NCBI GenBank assembly: GCA_964578905.1
Contig: CAZOER010000001.1
Span: 1-64,000, forward strand
Direction of reading: 5' to 3'
DNA from: CAZVBV01 sp964578905
Lineage (GTDB): Bacteria > Patescibacteriota > Gracilibacteria > UBA4473
Length of the DNA stretch: 64,000 bases
Of this stretch, positions 17,998 to 24,930 are shown in pieces. The notes below the pieces were generated by a model. It made no database searches. It saw only the letters and a program-made list of their open reading frames with translations, and was not told the origin of the DNA. A program made the translations under genes and the position numbers. Each line of letters begins with the position of its first letter. The first letter of the stretch is position 1.

Positions 17998-18864
17998 CTA
18001 CAATTTTCTTTTCCAAAAAATTTGTTTCGGTATTCGCAGATCGATGTGTTCAAATCGATTTGTATACAGTCCGATCTCGGCAGCTGAGAGTTCCAGTTTT
18101 CGCATTTGTGGTTTGATATCCTGCGAGAGGTCGATCCAAATTTCCATATCGGTTTGAGAAATAAGGTGCAGTTCTCGTGCCGTCCAATACACATGTGAGG
18201 CGTGCAGTGGAAGTTTTATTTCTCCTTCAAGAATGTTTTCCGCTTGTTCTATTTTGTCTAAATCTTCTTTCGAAAGAAACTGTTGTCTGATCTGAATAGG
18301 TTTTTCATATTGAAATATCTTGAGCACGGGAAGGTCTTCATCTGGCTCTTCTTGCAAGATCACACCGTCTTCGGAAATGACGGAAAAGTTCGCACTCTCT
18401 GTGTTAAGAAGGTTGAATCTCGGAGGGGAAATTTCTACTTTTAGTTCGATTTCTGATGGCCAATTTTCATAAATGGAAACATCTCGAAACTCGGGGAAGT
18501 CTGTTGATAATTTTTCTCGAATATTTTTATGCGGAAGGAAGAGGATATTTTCCCCGTAAAATTCTTCTAAACTTTTTTCAATCTGCACGACATCAAGATT
18601 TGGATTATCGCGCACAACTGATATTTTTTTGAGATGAAAATACGGCGTCGCTAATGCGAAAACAATGAACAACGCCATGAGAGAGAATAGCACACTAAAC
18701 AGCACCGATGTGCGGAAAAGTTTTGAAATTTTTTGCACAAAAAGTACTCGAGAAAGCACATTGAGGAATCTATTCCGTACTTTTTTGGTACGACGAGACT
18801 TCTGAGAGGGCGAATCTAGGAGAAACTCTCGACGATGTTGCCGTGATTTTGTACGTCGAGACAT
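17998..18864 (-). CDS. ftsQ: FtsQ-like cell division protein (POTRA domain)
   Basis: A 288-residue protein. A basic cytoplasmic N-terminus (SRRTKSRQHRRE) precedes one membrane helix (about 50-75). A POTRA-like domain follows (LKKISVVRDNPNLDVVQIEK, then PSEIELKVEISPPR) and then the FtsQ C-terminal domain. FtsQ/DivIB bridges FtsL and FtsB in the divisome. It lies directly downstream of frr (6 bases between stop and start), so the two are probably one transcript. No other dcw-cluster genes except the MurE-like ligase are close, so the classical cell-wall cluster is broken up here. Confidence 0.8.
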   Translation of the reverse strand: MSRRTKSRQHRREFLLDSPSQKSRRTKKVRNRFLNVLSRVLFVQKISKLFRTSVLFSVLFSLMALFIVFALATPYFHLKKISVVRDNPNLDVVQIEKSLEEFYGENILFLPHKNIREKLSTDFPEFRDVSIYENWPSEIELKVEISPPRFNLLNTESANFSVISEDGVILQEEPDEDLPVLKIFQYEKPIQIRQQFLSKEDLDKIEQAENILEGEIKLPLHASHVYWTARELHLISQTDMEIWIDLSQDIKPQMRKLELSAAEIGLYTNRFEHIDLRIPKQIFWKRKL

Positions 18865-18870
18865 AGGAAA

Positions 18871-19437
18871 TTAAATGGTTGAGATCTCCGTTTCCTTGTT
18901 CTTGGTTACTTCGTCAATTGTTTTGTTCGCACCATCTACTTTTTCTTGGATTTGTTTTTCAAGTCGTGCGTATTCATCTTCTGAAATTTCTTTTTCCTCT
19001 TTCTGGTGTTTTGCTTTTTTAATCACATCCTGTCTGATGTTTCGAATCGCAATCTTTGTTTTTTCCGCTGATTGGTGCACTTTTTTCACCATTTGTCCTC
19101 GTCGTTCCTCTGTCATTGGGGGAACTGGAATAAGGAGGTGTTCTCCCATGTTCTGTGGGTTGAGTCCAAGGTCTGCATCTCGAATCGCTTTTTCAATATC
19201 TCCGATAATCGTCTTATCCCATGGCTCAACACGAATTGTTTGTGCGTCTGGACAAGAAATATTCGCTGTTCCTTTGAGTGACATGTGTGATCCGTAGACT
19301 TCTACTTGGAGATCATCCACCATACCAACATTTGCTCGACCGGTATGAAGACCACCAAACTCTTGGCGAAGATGTTCAACGGCTTGTTGAAGGTGTTGGG
19401 CAAGAGAATCAATCATTGAAAAAAGATAAGAAATCAT
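18871..19437 (-). CDS. frr: Ribosome recycling factor
   Basis: A 188-residue RRF that splits post-termination ribosomes together with EF-G. Conserved blocks: FGGLHTGRANVGMVDDLQVE, DAQTIRVEPWDKTIIGDIEK, then GEHLLIPVPPMTEERRG and the C-terminal helix of the three-helix bundle. The start is uncertain. The ATG at 19437 is 4 bases after a -10 box (TTGGAA-17-TACACT). The ATG at 19416 gives 181 residues and begins MIDSLAQHLQQAVEHLR, closer to the usual start. Neither has a Shine-Dalgarno. Confidence 0.93.
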   Translation of the reverse strand: MISYLFSMIDSLAQHLQQAVEHLRQEFGGLHTGRANVGMVDDLQVEVYGSHMSLKGTANISCPDAQTIRVEPWDKTIIGDIEKAIRDADLGLNPQNMGEHLLIPVPPMTEERRGQMVKKVHQSAEKTKIAIRNIRQDVIKKAKHQKEEKEISEDEYARLEKQIQEKVDGANKTIDEVTKNKETEISTI

Positions 19438-19513
19438 GGGCAGTGTAGCTTATGAATTTTCAATTTCCAATTTTCAATTTTCACTTCCTCGTCCGGCAAT
19501 CGGGAAGACGTCT

Positions 19514-20029
19514 TTATGAGTAGTATATTTCTGATGGAAGTTTGTTTCGAAAATCTTCCGCAAGACGATCCTTTCTCTTTTTCTCATTCTCTTGTCTTCC
19601 CCTTTCTTCTGATTCCGTTGCTATTTGCAAAACCGCTGCCCTTGCGGTTTCTTCACTTCCTCCTTCCTCCAAGATTTTTCGGGCTCGTTCGCGCATTTCC
19701 TCTTTCAAATTGTAGGCTTCTGTGTTCGCATCTCTGTGCAATTCTTCTTGTTCCTCTTTTCCGACGCTTTCTCTTACACTCTTTTCATAAAATTTACACT
19801 CGTTCTTTTTGAAAGCACTATCGAATTTATGCTGCCCAAAGGTTTCAATCAATGGTTCAATTCCCGATGTCCACAATAAAAGATTTACATCTCGAACTTT
19901 TTCTTTTTTTCCAGTTATCCCTTCCTTCTCCACCGCTACTATTATGTCCCCTTCTGTTTTATTAGAATCAACTTTCAGCAGTGGTTTATGCACTCTCTCG
20001 CCGACAATCTCATGAACTTCCAAAACCAT
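19514..20029 (-). CDS. Hypothetical protein, highly charged, helical C-terminus
   Basis: A 171-residue cytoplasmic protein of no family I recognise. The N-terminal 70 residues look globular (VLEVHEIVGERVHKPLLKV). The C-terminal 100 are Glu/Lys/Arg-rich and probably helical or coiled-coil (RERARKILEEGGSEETARAA, then EERGRQENEKKRKDRLAEDF). Its promoter region carries a consensus TTGACA and a 12-base palindrome beside the -10 box, which suggests regulated expression, unusual for this window. Confidence 0.55.
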   Translation of the reverse strand: MVLEVHEIVGERVHKPLLKVDSNKTEGDIIVAVEKEGITGKKEKVRDVNLLLWTSGIEPLIETFGQHKFDSAFKKNECKFYEKSVRESVGKEEQEELHRDANTEAYNLKEEMRERARKILEEGGSEETARAAVLQIATESEERGRQENEKKRKDRLAEDFRNKLPSEIYYS

Positions 20030-20048
20030 TTAACAGGAAGATAATAAA

Positions 20049-20090
20049 AATACTAGTATTAGTGTATTCCTCTTTTTCTCGAGTTGTCAA
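20049..20090 (-). promoter_or_regulatory. Promoter with adjacent operator-like palindrome
   Basis: On the minus strand: TTGACA (20085-20090), an 18-base spacer, TACACT (20061-20066), then the perfect 12-base palindrome AATACTAGTATT (20049-20060) abutting the -10 box. The palindrome would sit over the transcription start, a usual place for a repressor site. The leader is about 25 bases, longer than most here. Confidence 0.5.
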
Positions 20091-20103
20091 TCATTCTTCT
20101 TTC

Positions 20104-21393
20104 TTATTTTTTCAGTGAATGGAATCCTGGTTTAACCATGGCTAAAATTTCCCGCGCCACTGCCCTGTCATCAAACGGAATAACCTTTTTTCCAATGGTT
20201 TGTGTTGTTTCGTGTCCTCGTCCTGCGATGAGAACGGTGTCTTTTTTTTCTGCGGTTAAGAGCGCGTAGCGAATCGCTTCGTATCGGTCTTCTATTTCAA
20301 AAAAACGATCCCCTTCTTCTCTATGGATTTGTGTCCGCACAATTCGTGCAATTTTTTTCGGATTATCTTTGTAAGGATCGTCGGTCGTGAGAATAATTTC
20401 ATCAGCAAACTCGTCGAGGATTTGCCCCGCCTCTGCCCAGAATTCTGGCAATCGACTTCCCGTTCCCCCCCAGACAACAATAAGTCGTCCATCGATTATT
20501 TTTTTCAGCGTCTGCAATACTGCGCGAAGTGCTGGGGGTTTGTACGTGTGATCAACGATAACTGAGCAGGCTTGTCCTTCGTCGATGATTTCAAGTCGCC
20601 CCGGAATCCCTGCAAAATTTTCAAATGTTTTTTGAATGGTGGTGAGCGGAACTTTTTGTGTGTGCAGTACGGAGATTGCCGCGAGTAGATTCTCAAGATT
20701 GTGTCGTCCTACTAATGGCGCTGTAATATTGGTCATTTCTGTTTTTATGTGGAGATCGAACGATGTGCTGTGTGAGGAAAATTTCTCTTTTGTTCCTCTC
20801 AAGTCCGTTTCATTTCTCAGTCCATAGAAAAGCTTCTCTCCTTCTGACACTCCCGCAAAAACTTCTTTTTGCTCATCGTCAGCATTGATGATTGCAACTT
20901 TTGCAGGCGAGAAAAGTTTTGTTTTTGTCTGCACGTATTCCGCATATGTTTTGTGATAATCCAAGTGTTCGTTATTCGCAACGTTTGTAAGAACCGCAAT
21001 ATCGACGGGAACTCCCCAAAGTCTGTTTTGATCAATGGCGTGCGAAGACACTTCCAATACGGCAATTTCACACCCTTCTCGCACCATGCGACGCAGATAT
21101 TTCTGAGTTCGCCGAGAAGACAGTGTTGTTCGAAGTGTATGATTGGGAAGTGTTTCTTCTCCAAAATGAAACTGAATTCCTGACAACATTCCACATTTTT
21201 TCCCGGCTTTTTGGAGTCCGTACCATGTCAATTCTGCTGTTGTTGATTTTCCGCTCGTCCCTGTTATAGCCACGATTTTCATTTGTTTCCCTGGAAATCC
21301 GTACCAATACGCGGCCCCAACAGCCATCATTTTATGGTACAAAAGACGCAGAGGAGAACGTTCTGGAATTAATTTTCGAAGCAAGGAAAGCAT
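20104..21393 (-). CDS. murE: MurE-like Mur ligase lacking the N-terminal domain
   Basis: A 429-residue Mur ligase. P-loop ITGTSGKSTTAELTWYGLQK (about 43), substrate region HTLRTTLSSRRTQKYLRRMV, the LEVSSHAIDQNRLWG block, TNVANNEHLDYHKTYAEY, and a C-terminal domain with VWGGTGSRLPEFWAEAG, then TTDDPYKDNPKKI. MurE adds the third stem-peptide residue to UDP-MurNAc-Ala-Glu. Normal enzymes have about 480-500 residues. Here only about 40 precede the P-loop, so the UDP-binding N-terminal domain is essentially gone. The position of the DNPR motif that marks diaminopimelate use reads DDPY, so another third residue is likely. Its promoter uses a REP arm as spacer. Confidence 0.85.
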   Translation of the reverse strand: MLSLLRKLIPERSPLRLLYHKMMAVGAAYWYGFPGKQMKIVAITGTSGKSTTAELTWYGLQKAGKKCGMLSGIQFHFGEETLPNHTLRTTLSSRRTQKYLRRMVREGCEIAVLEVSSHAIDQNRLWGVPVDIAVLTNVANNEHLDYHKTYAEYVQTKTKLFSPAKVAIINADDEQKEVFAGVSEGEKLFYGLRNETDLRGTKEKFSSHSTSFDLHIKTEMTNITAPLVGRHNLENLLAAISVLHTQKVPLTTIQKTFENFAGIPGRLEIIDEGQACSVIVDHTYKPPALRAVLQTLKKIIDGRLIVVWGGTGSRLPEFWAEAGQILDEFADEIILTTDDPYKDNPKKIARIVRTQIHREEGDRFFEIEDRYEAIRYALLTAEKKDTVLIAGRGHETTQTIGKKVIPFDDRAVAREILAMVKPGFHSLKK

Positions 21394-21401
21394 GTGTGAG
21401 A

Positions 21402-21430
21402 AGTTTACCGTTCCAACCCGGGTTCTACAA
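21402..21430 (-). promoter_or_regulatory. Promoter of the murE-like gene, spacer formed by a REP arm
   Basis: On the minus strand: TTGTAG (21425-21430), a 17-base spacer that contains AACCCGGGTTG of the REP element, TAAACT (21402-21407), then 8 bases to the ATG at 21393. Confidence 0.6.
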
Positions 21431-21458
21431 AAGTTTTTAAAAGACAGAACCCGGGTTG
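21414..21458. repeat. REP-like palindrome, copy 3 (45-base class)
   Basis: CAACCCGGGTTC and GAACCCGGGTTG enclose a 21-base inner part (TACAAAAGTTTTTAAAAGACA), close to that of the copy at 40473. It fills the gap between the divergent murE-like and der genes and contributes to both promoters. Confidence 0.9.
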
Positions 21459-21483
21459 ATAATTGTAAACGCGTAAGTACACT
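21456..21483 (+). promoter_or_regulatory. Promoter of der, -35 supplied by a REP end
   Basis: TTGATA (21456-21461) begins with the last TTG of the REP palindrome. A 16-base spacer leads to TACACT (21478-21483), then 8 bases to the ATG at 21492. Confidence 0.65.
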
Positions 21484-21491
21484 CGGCGCAC

Positions 21492-22979
21492 ATGGATCTC
21501 CCTATTGTCGCTATTATCGGTCGCCCGAATGTCGGAAAATCGACCCTCTTCAATTGCTTTGTAAAATCAAAAAAAGCAATCATCTCTGATATCCCAGGAA
21601 CGACCCGTGATCAGTTGATGGATAAGGTGACACTTACGAGTGAATTCGACGATGATGGAAATCCTCTTGAGTTCTCTTTTTGGCTTGTTGACACGGCTGG
21701 ATTGACGAATGAGAAAGGAGATGACCTCGAAACTCAAATTCAAATCCAAGTAGAAAGTGCGATTGAAAATGCTGACCTGATTTTGTTTATGGTCGATGGA
21801 AAAGAAGAAATGACACTTGATGATGAAGAAGTTGTGAAGAAATTAAGAAAATCAAAAGTACCAATTCTTTTTGCGGCGAACAAAATTGATGACGGAAATA
21901 CGTCTCGAATTTTGGAACTCACGAAGTTTGGTTTTGGAGTTCCAATTCCAATTTCTGCAAAGAACTTCACTGGGGTTTTCGAACTCGAGGATGGAATTGA
22001 AAAAAATCTCAAAGAAGCAGGATTCACGAATACCGCTGTTGCCGAAGAAACTGATGATATTAAATTGGCATTCGTTGGACGTCCAAATGTAGGAAAGAGT
22101 TCACTGATGAATGGGTTTCTTGGAAAACAACGATCCGTCGTTTCAAATGTTCCAGGAACTACACGCGATACTATTGATACAGAATTTGATTGGAAACAGG
22201 GAGATGAAACGCACCCGTTTGTTTTTCTCGATACTGCAGGACTTCGTCGTCCTGGGAAAACCTATTCAAAAGGAGGGAAGAAAGATGAAAAGAAATCATT
22301 GGAATTCTGGGGGTCTGTTCGCTCTGCTGATGCGATTGAACGATCCGATGTCTGTGCGCTTTTAATAGATGCTTTAGAAGGAGTGACTCATCAAGATCTC
22401 GCGATTGCGGGAAAGATTGTCGAATCCGGAAAGGGTTTGATTGTCTGTGTGAATAAGTTCGATCTGGTGCGAGAAAAGGCTCGACAAGAAGATGAAACTG
22501 ATGATAGAGAGCACAATGAAGTAAAAATGTGGGGAGAAGAACTCGACGATGTGCGAAAAAATTATTGGCACTATTTATCGAAAGAGATTCCATTTTTGCC
22601 ATGGGCACCGGTTCTCTTTTTCTCAGCAAAGACAGGGAAAGGAATCGAGGAGGTTTTGAAATCTGCGGTTGCGATTAAAGCAGAACGACAAAAAAGAATT
22701 GCGACATCTGAGCTCAATGCGTTCGTTCCTGAAGTTTACTTCGGACACGTACGACCAATGGCTGGTGCAAAAAAAGGTACCATAAAATACCTCTCGCAGG
22801 TTGATATAAGCCCGCCAAAGTTTTTATTCTTTGTGAATAACACCAAAGCGTTTCACTTCAGTTATCGTCGATATTTGGAAAATAAACTTCGAGAGAAATA
22901 CGGATTTTTTGGAACCCCAATTACTATCGAATTGCGCGACAGTATGGATAAGTTCAAAGGAAAGGGGAAAGGAAAATAG
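21492..22979 (+). CDS. der: Ribosome biogenesis GTPase Der (EngA)
   Basis: A 495-residue tandem-GTPase needed for 50S assembly. G domain 1: GRPNVGKSTLFN, DIPGTTRD, DTAGL, then NKID. G domain 2: GRPNVGKSSLMN, NVPGTTRDTID, DTAGLRR, NKFDLV. A KH-like C-terminal domain follows (FVPEVYFGHVRPMAGAKKGT, then FFVNNTKAFHFSYRRYLENK). The second G domain has an insertion of acidic/basic residues (about 330-345, REKARQEDETDDREHNEVK) beyond the normal G4 region. The start matches the family, 8 bases from a -10 box. It converges with recF across a REP palindrome. Confidence 0.96.
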   Translation: MDLPIVAIIGRPNVGKSTLFNCFVKSKKAIISDIPGTTRDQLMDKVTLTSEFDDDGNPLEFSFWLVDTAGLTNEKGDDLETQIQIQVESAIENADLILFMVDGKEEMTLDDEEVVKKLRKSKVPILFAANKIDDGNTSRILELTKFGFGVPIPISAKNFTGVFELEDGIEKNLKEAGFTNTAVAEETDDIKLAFVGRPNVGKSSLMNGFLGKQRSVVSNVPGTTRDTIDTEFDWKQGDETHPFVFLDTAGLRRPGKTYSKGGKKDEKKSLEFWGSVRSADAIERSDVCALLIDALEGVTHQDLAIAGKIVESGKGLIVCVNKFDLVREKARQEDETDDREHNEVKMWGEELDDVRKNYWHYLSKEIPFLPWAPVLFFSAKTGKGIEEVLKSAVAIKAERQKRIATSELNAFVPEVYFGHVRPMAGAKKGTIKYLSQVDISPPKFLFFVNNTKAFHFSYRRYLENKLREKYGFFGTPITIELRDSMDKFKGKGKGK

Positions 22980-22989
22980 GAAAATACAT

Positions 22990-23033
22990 CAACCCGGGTT
23001 CTGTCCTGAAAGGTTTTTTGTCGAACCCGGGTT
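22990..23033. repeat. REP-like palindrome, copy 4 (45-base class); gives recF its stop
   Basis: CAACCCGGGTTC and GAACCCGGGTT enclose a long loop. Read on the minus strand, the loop (GACAAAAAACCTTTCAGGACA) matches that of the copy at 40473. It lies between the convergent genes der and recF. The recF stop codon TAA (23032-23034 on the minus strand) overlaps the outer edge of the palindrome. Confidence 0.88.
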
Positions 23034-24099
23034 AGAGTGAAATCTTCTGCACAGGGTGCGAGAAATTTTCGAAGTGTGATTTGTGCGTGGTCGTAAAAAA
23101 GATCTGTGATTCGTTACAGAGATTTTCGAGGTAGTCCTGTCGTGATTGATCGAGCTCTGAGAATACATCGTCGAGAAGCAATATCGGACTCGGTCCTCCG
23201 AGTGCTTTGAGGATGTGTTTTTGAGAAGCCAGCATCGCGAGCATCACTGATCGTTCTTCGCCACGAGAGGCGGAAGCAAGGATTGGTTTGTCACGATAAT
23301 AAAATACAAAGTCATCACGATGGGGCCCAAGCAAGCATTTTCCAGCTGCCTGTTCGCGGGCAGAATTTTTTGTGAAAAACTCAAGGACTCCTTCTTTTGT
23401 TGGAGGAATATTCTCCGCCATTTCTAATCGTATCTCAATCGAGTCAGATGACCGTGAGAGCCCTTTGAGTTCCTTTTGGAGTAGTGGGTTCAACTCAGAG
23501 AGAAACTCTTGTCTCGCACGCACTAGGGGCGGAATTGTATCTGCAAGGATTTCATTCCAGGGAGCGATTAAACTCGGGTCTGGAATCGAATCTGGATCAA
23601 ATTTTAATAATGCATTTTTCTGCTTCAAGGCGCGGTTGAATTTCGTGAGGTTCTCCCGGTAGTTGGGAGAGATTTGGAACAGGAATCGATCAAAGAACCG
23701 TTGTCGGTTTCTTTTCGTTCCAGAGAACAGCATCAAGTGCTCAGGGACAAAAAGAAGCGTCGGGATTTTTCCAAAGTGTTGTCGAAGCGATACCTTCTTT
23801 GCGTTCTTCTCAAAGACGCGTGAACGCGGTGCAATTTTTACTTCATACAGATTCCCATCCTCTAAGGTTGCTTGTATTAATCCAACCCGGGTTCCCGGTT
23901 CTTCTGAACCCGGGTTATAAATCAAATCCTCTGCCGACGTCTCTCTCCAGCTCTTCCCCATACTCAAGATAGAGATCGCTTCTAATATATTCGTTTTTCC
24001 TTTTCCATTCCCTCCATAAAAAACCACATTCTTCTCGGTAAACTCGAAATGCTTTTCTTCGTAGTTTCGGAAATCAAAAAGGGAGAGTTTCTGAATCAT
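23032..24099 (-). CDS. recF: DNA replication/repair protein RecF, with palindrome insertion
   Basis: A 355-residue SMC-like ATPase that helps load RecA at gaps. Walker A is GGNGKGKTNILEAISIL near residue 30, the ABC signature region ASRGEERSVMLAMLASQ, and Walker B ILLLDDVFSELDQSRQDYL. The REP palindrome at 23883-23916 is read through in frame and gives YNPGSEEPGTRVG at about residues 62-72, in the early lobe after Walker A. The start MIQKLSLFDFRNY fits the family (MYIKSLSLRNFRNY type); a second ATG two codons upstream is possible. The gene begins 13 bases after the transposase stop, so the two may be cotranscribed. Confidence 0.92.
   Translation of the reverse strand: MIQKLSLFDFRNYEEKHFEFTEKNVVFYGGNGKGKTNILEAISILSMGKSWRETSAEDLIYNPGSEEPGTRVGLIQATLEDGNLYEVKIAPRSRVFEKNAKKVSLRQHFGKIPTLLFVPEHLMLFSGTKRNRQRFFDRFLFQISPNYRENLTKFNRALKQKNALLKFDPDSIPDPSLIAPWNEILADTIPPLVRARQEFLSELNPLLQKELKGLSRSSDSIEIRLEMAENIPPTKEGVLEFFTKNSAREQAAGKCLLGPHRDDFVFYYRDKPILASASRGEERSVMLAMLASQKHILKALGGPSPILLLDDVFSELDQSRQDYLENLCNESQIFFTTTHKSHFENFSHPVQKISL
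23883..23916. repeat. REP-like palindrome, copy 5, inside recF
   Basis: CAACCCGGGTTC and GAACCCGGGTT around an 11-base loop. The repeat stays in frame on the minus strand and encodes NPGSEEPGTRV. Confidence 0.88.
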
Positions 24100-24112
24100 G
24101 GTCATCGGTAGC

Positions 24113-24649
24113 TTACTCGAAATGGGGATTAAATTCTAACCCAACCTCTGGTTCAAAATCTATTGAGCCAGGAATAAAAGAGGTGTATCCCCACTCCTCT
24201 GGTTTATCAACCAAATCATGCTTTACGGCATTCCATTCGATGTACCGTTGAAGTTGGAGCAAGTAGTCTTCGTCTTCGACGATCTTTGCTTTGAACCGTC
24301 CTTCGAACACGGGACCCTTCTTCCCCTGCTTTACAGACTCTCTGTATTTGGTGTTAAAGAAGGTGGCGTAGGATTGTTGAATCCTATTCATAAACTCAGA
24401 GATAAACCCGGGTTCGCCGTTCTCTGAACCCGGGTTTGAAAGATTCTGTTTCTCAAAGACTAAAAAATGAAAATGGTTCGGCAACAACGACCAGGAAACT
24501 ATTTGAATATCTGGATACTTTTCTCTGTAGCGAGCGATATTGTTATAAAATTTCTCATAATCCTTCTGCTTAAAAAACAATTGCTGTTTTTCATGTCCAC
24601 GATTGTAGATGTGATAAAACTTTCCTTTGGCGAGTGTTCTTCTTGGCAT
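24113..24649 (-). CDS. REP-associated tyrosine transposase (RAYT, IS200-like Y1)
   Basis: A 178-residue HUH single-strand transposase of the Y1/IS200-like group. N-terminal MPRRTLAKGKFYHIYNRGHE, HUH motif in LLPNHFHFLVFEK, and a C-terminal helix DYLLQLQRYIEWNAVKHDL that holds the candidate catalytic Tyr. RAYTs of this size move REP palindromes. The REP copy at 24404-24437 is inside this gene, in frame (NPGSENGEPGF, residues 71-82), just after the HUH motif. The start at 24649 is fixed by a promoter with a 7-base gap and by the family N-terminus. REP copies lie on both sides of the gene, at 23883 and 24712. Confidence 0.88.
   Translation of the reverse strand: MPRRTLAKGKFYHIYNRGHEKQQLFFKQKDYEKFYNNIARYREKYPDIQIVSWSLLPNHFHFLVFEKQNLSNPGSENGEPGFISEFMNRIQQSYATFFNTKYRESVKQGKKGPVFEGRFKAKIVEDEDYLLQLQRYIEWNAVKHDLVDKPEEWGYTSFIPGSIDFEPEVGLEFNPHFE
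24404..24437. repeat. REP-like palindrome, copy 6, inside the transposase gene
   Basis: AAACCCGGGTTC and GAACCCGGGTTT around the loop GCCGTTCTCT, close to the loop of copy 1. It keeps the transposase frame. Confidence 0.9.
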
Positions 24650-24656
24650 CTGGAGG

Positions 24657-24684
24657 ATTCTAAGAACGAAAAGAATCGTGGCAA
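24657..24684 (-). promoter_or_regulatory. Promoter of the transposase gene
   Basis: On the minus strand: TTGCCA (24679-24684), a 16-base spacer, TAGAAT (24657-24662), then 7 bases to the ATG at 24649. Confidence 0.65.
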
Positions 24685-24711
24685 TTCTCTTATTTAACTT
24701 TAATTTAACAT

Positions 24712-24737
24712 CAACCCGGGTTCTAGAACCCGGGTTG
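24712..24737. repeat. REP-like palindrome, copy 7 (26-base minimal form)
   Basis: Perfect palindrome CAACCCGGGTTC-TA-GAACCCGGGTTG, 60 bases upstream of the transposase start. It is identical to the copy at 24868. Confidence 0.92.
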
Positions 24738-24763
24738 GAATTCAAATTCAAACCCCCAAACAT

Positions 24764-24805
24764 CAAAAAAACCCCACTCGAGTATATATCCTCGAGCAGG
24801 GTTTC
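24764..24805 (-). terminator. Strong intrinsic terminator of the S-layer gene
   Basis: On the minus strand, AAACCCTGCTCGAG and CTCGAGTGGGGTTT pair around an 8-base AT loop, followed by TTTTT. It lies downstream of the S-layer stop codon, as expected for a highly transcribed gene. REP copy 8 is between them. Confidence 0.88.
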
Positions 24806-24867
24806 TTTTAATTTTCATTCAGTGGAGACATAATGCTCCTCTCTGACGAAGTTTAGTTCCTTTTCCT

Positions 24868-24893
24868 CAACCCGGGTTCTAGAACCCGGGTTG
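24868..24893. repeat. REP-like palindrome, copy 8 (26-base minimal form)
   Basis: Same 26 bases as copy 7, located between the S-layer gene stop and its terminator. In the S-layer 3' untranslated region it would fold as a perfect hairpin. Confidence 0.92.
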
Positions 24894-24930
24894 GTTGGAA
24901 AAGGGAAGGTTATTTACTGTTTAAAAACTA

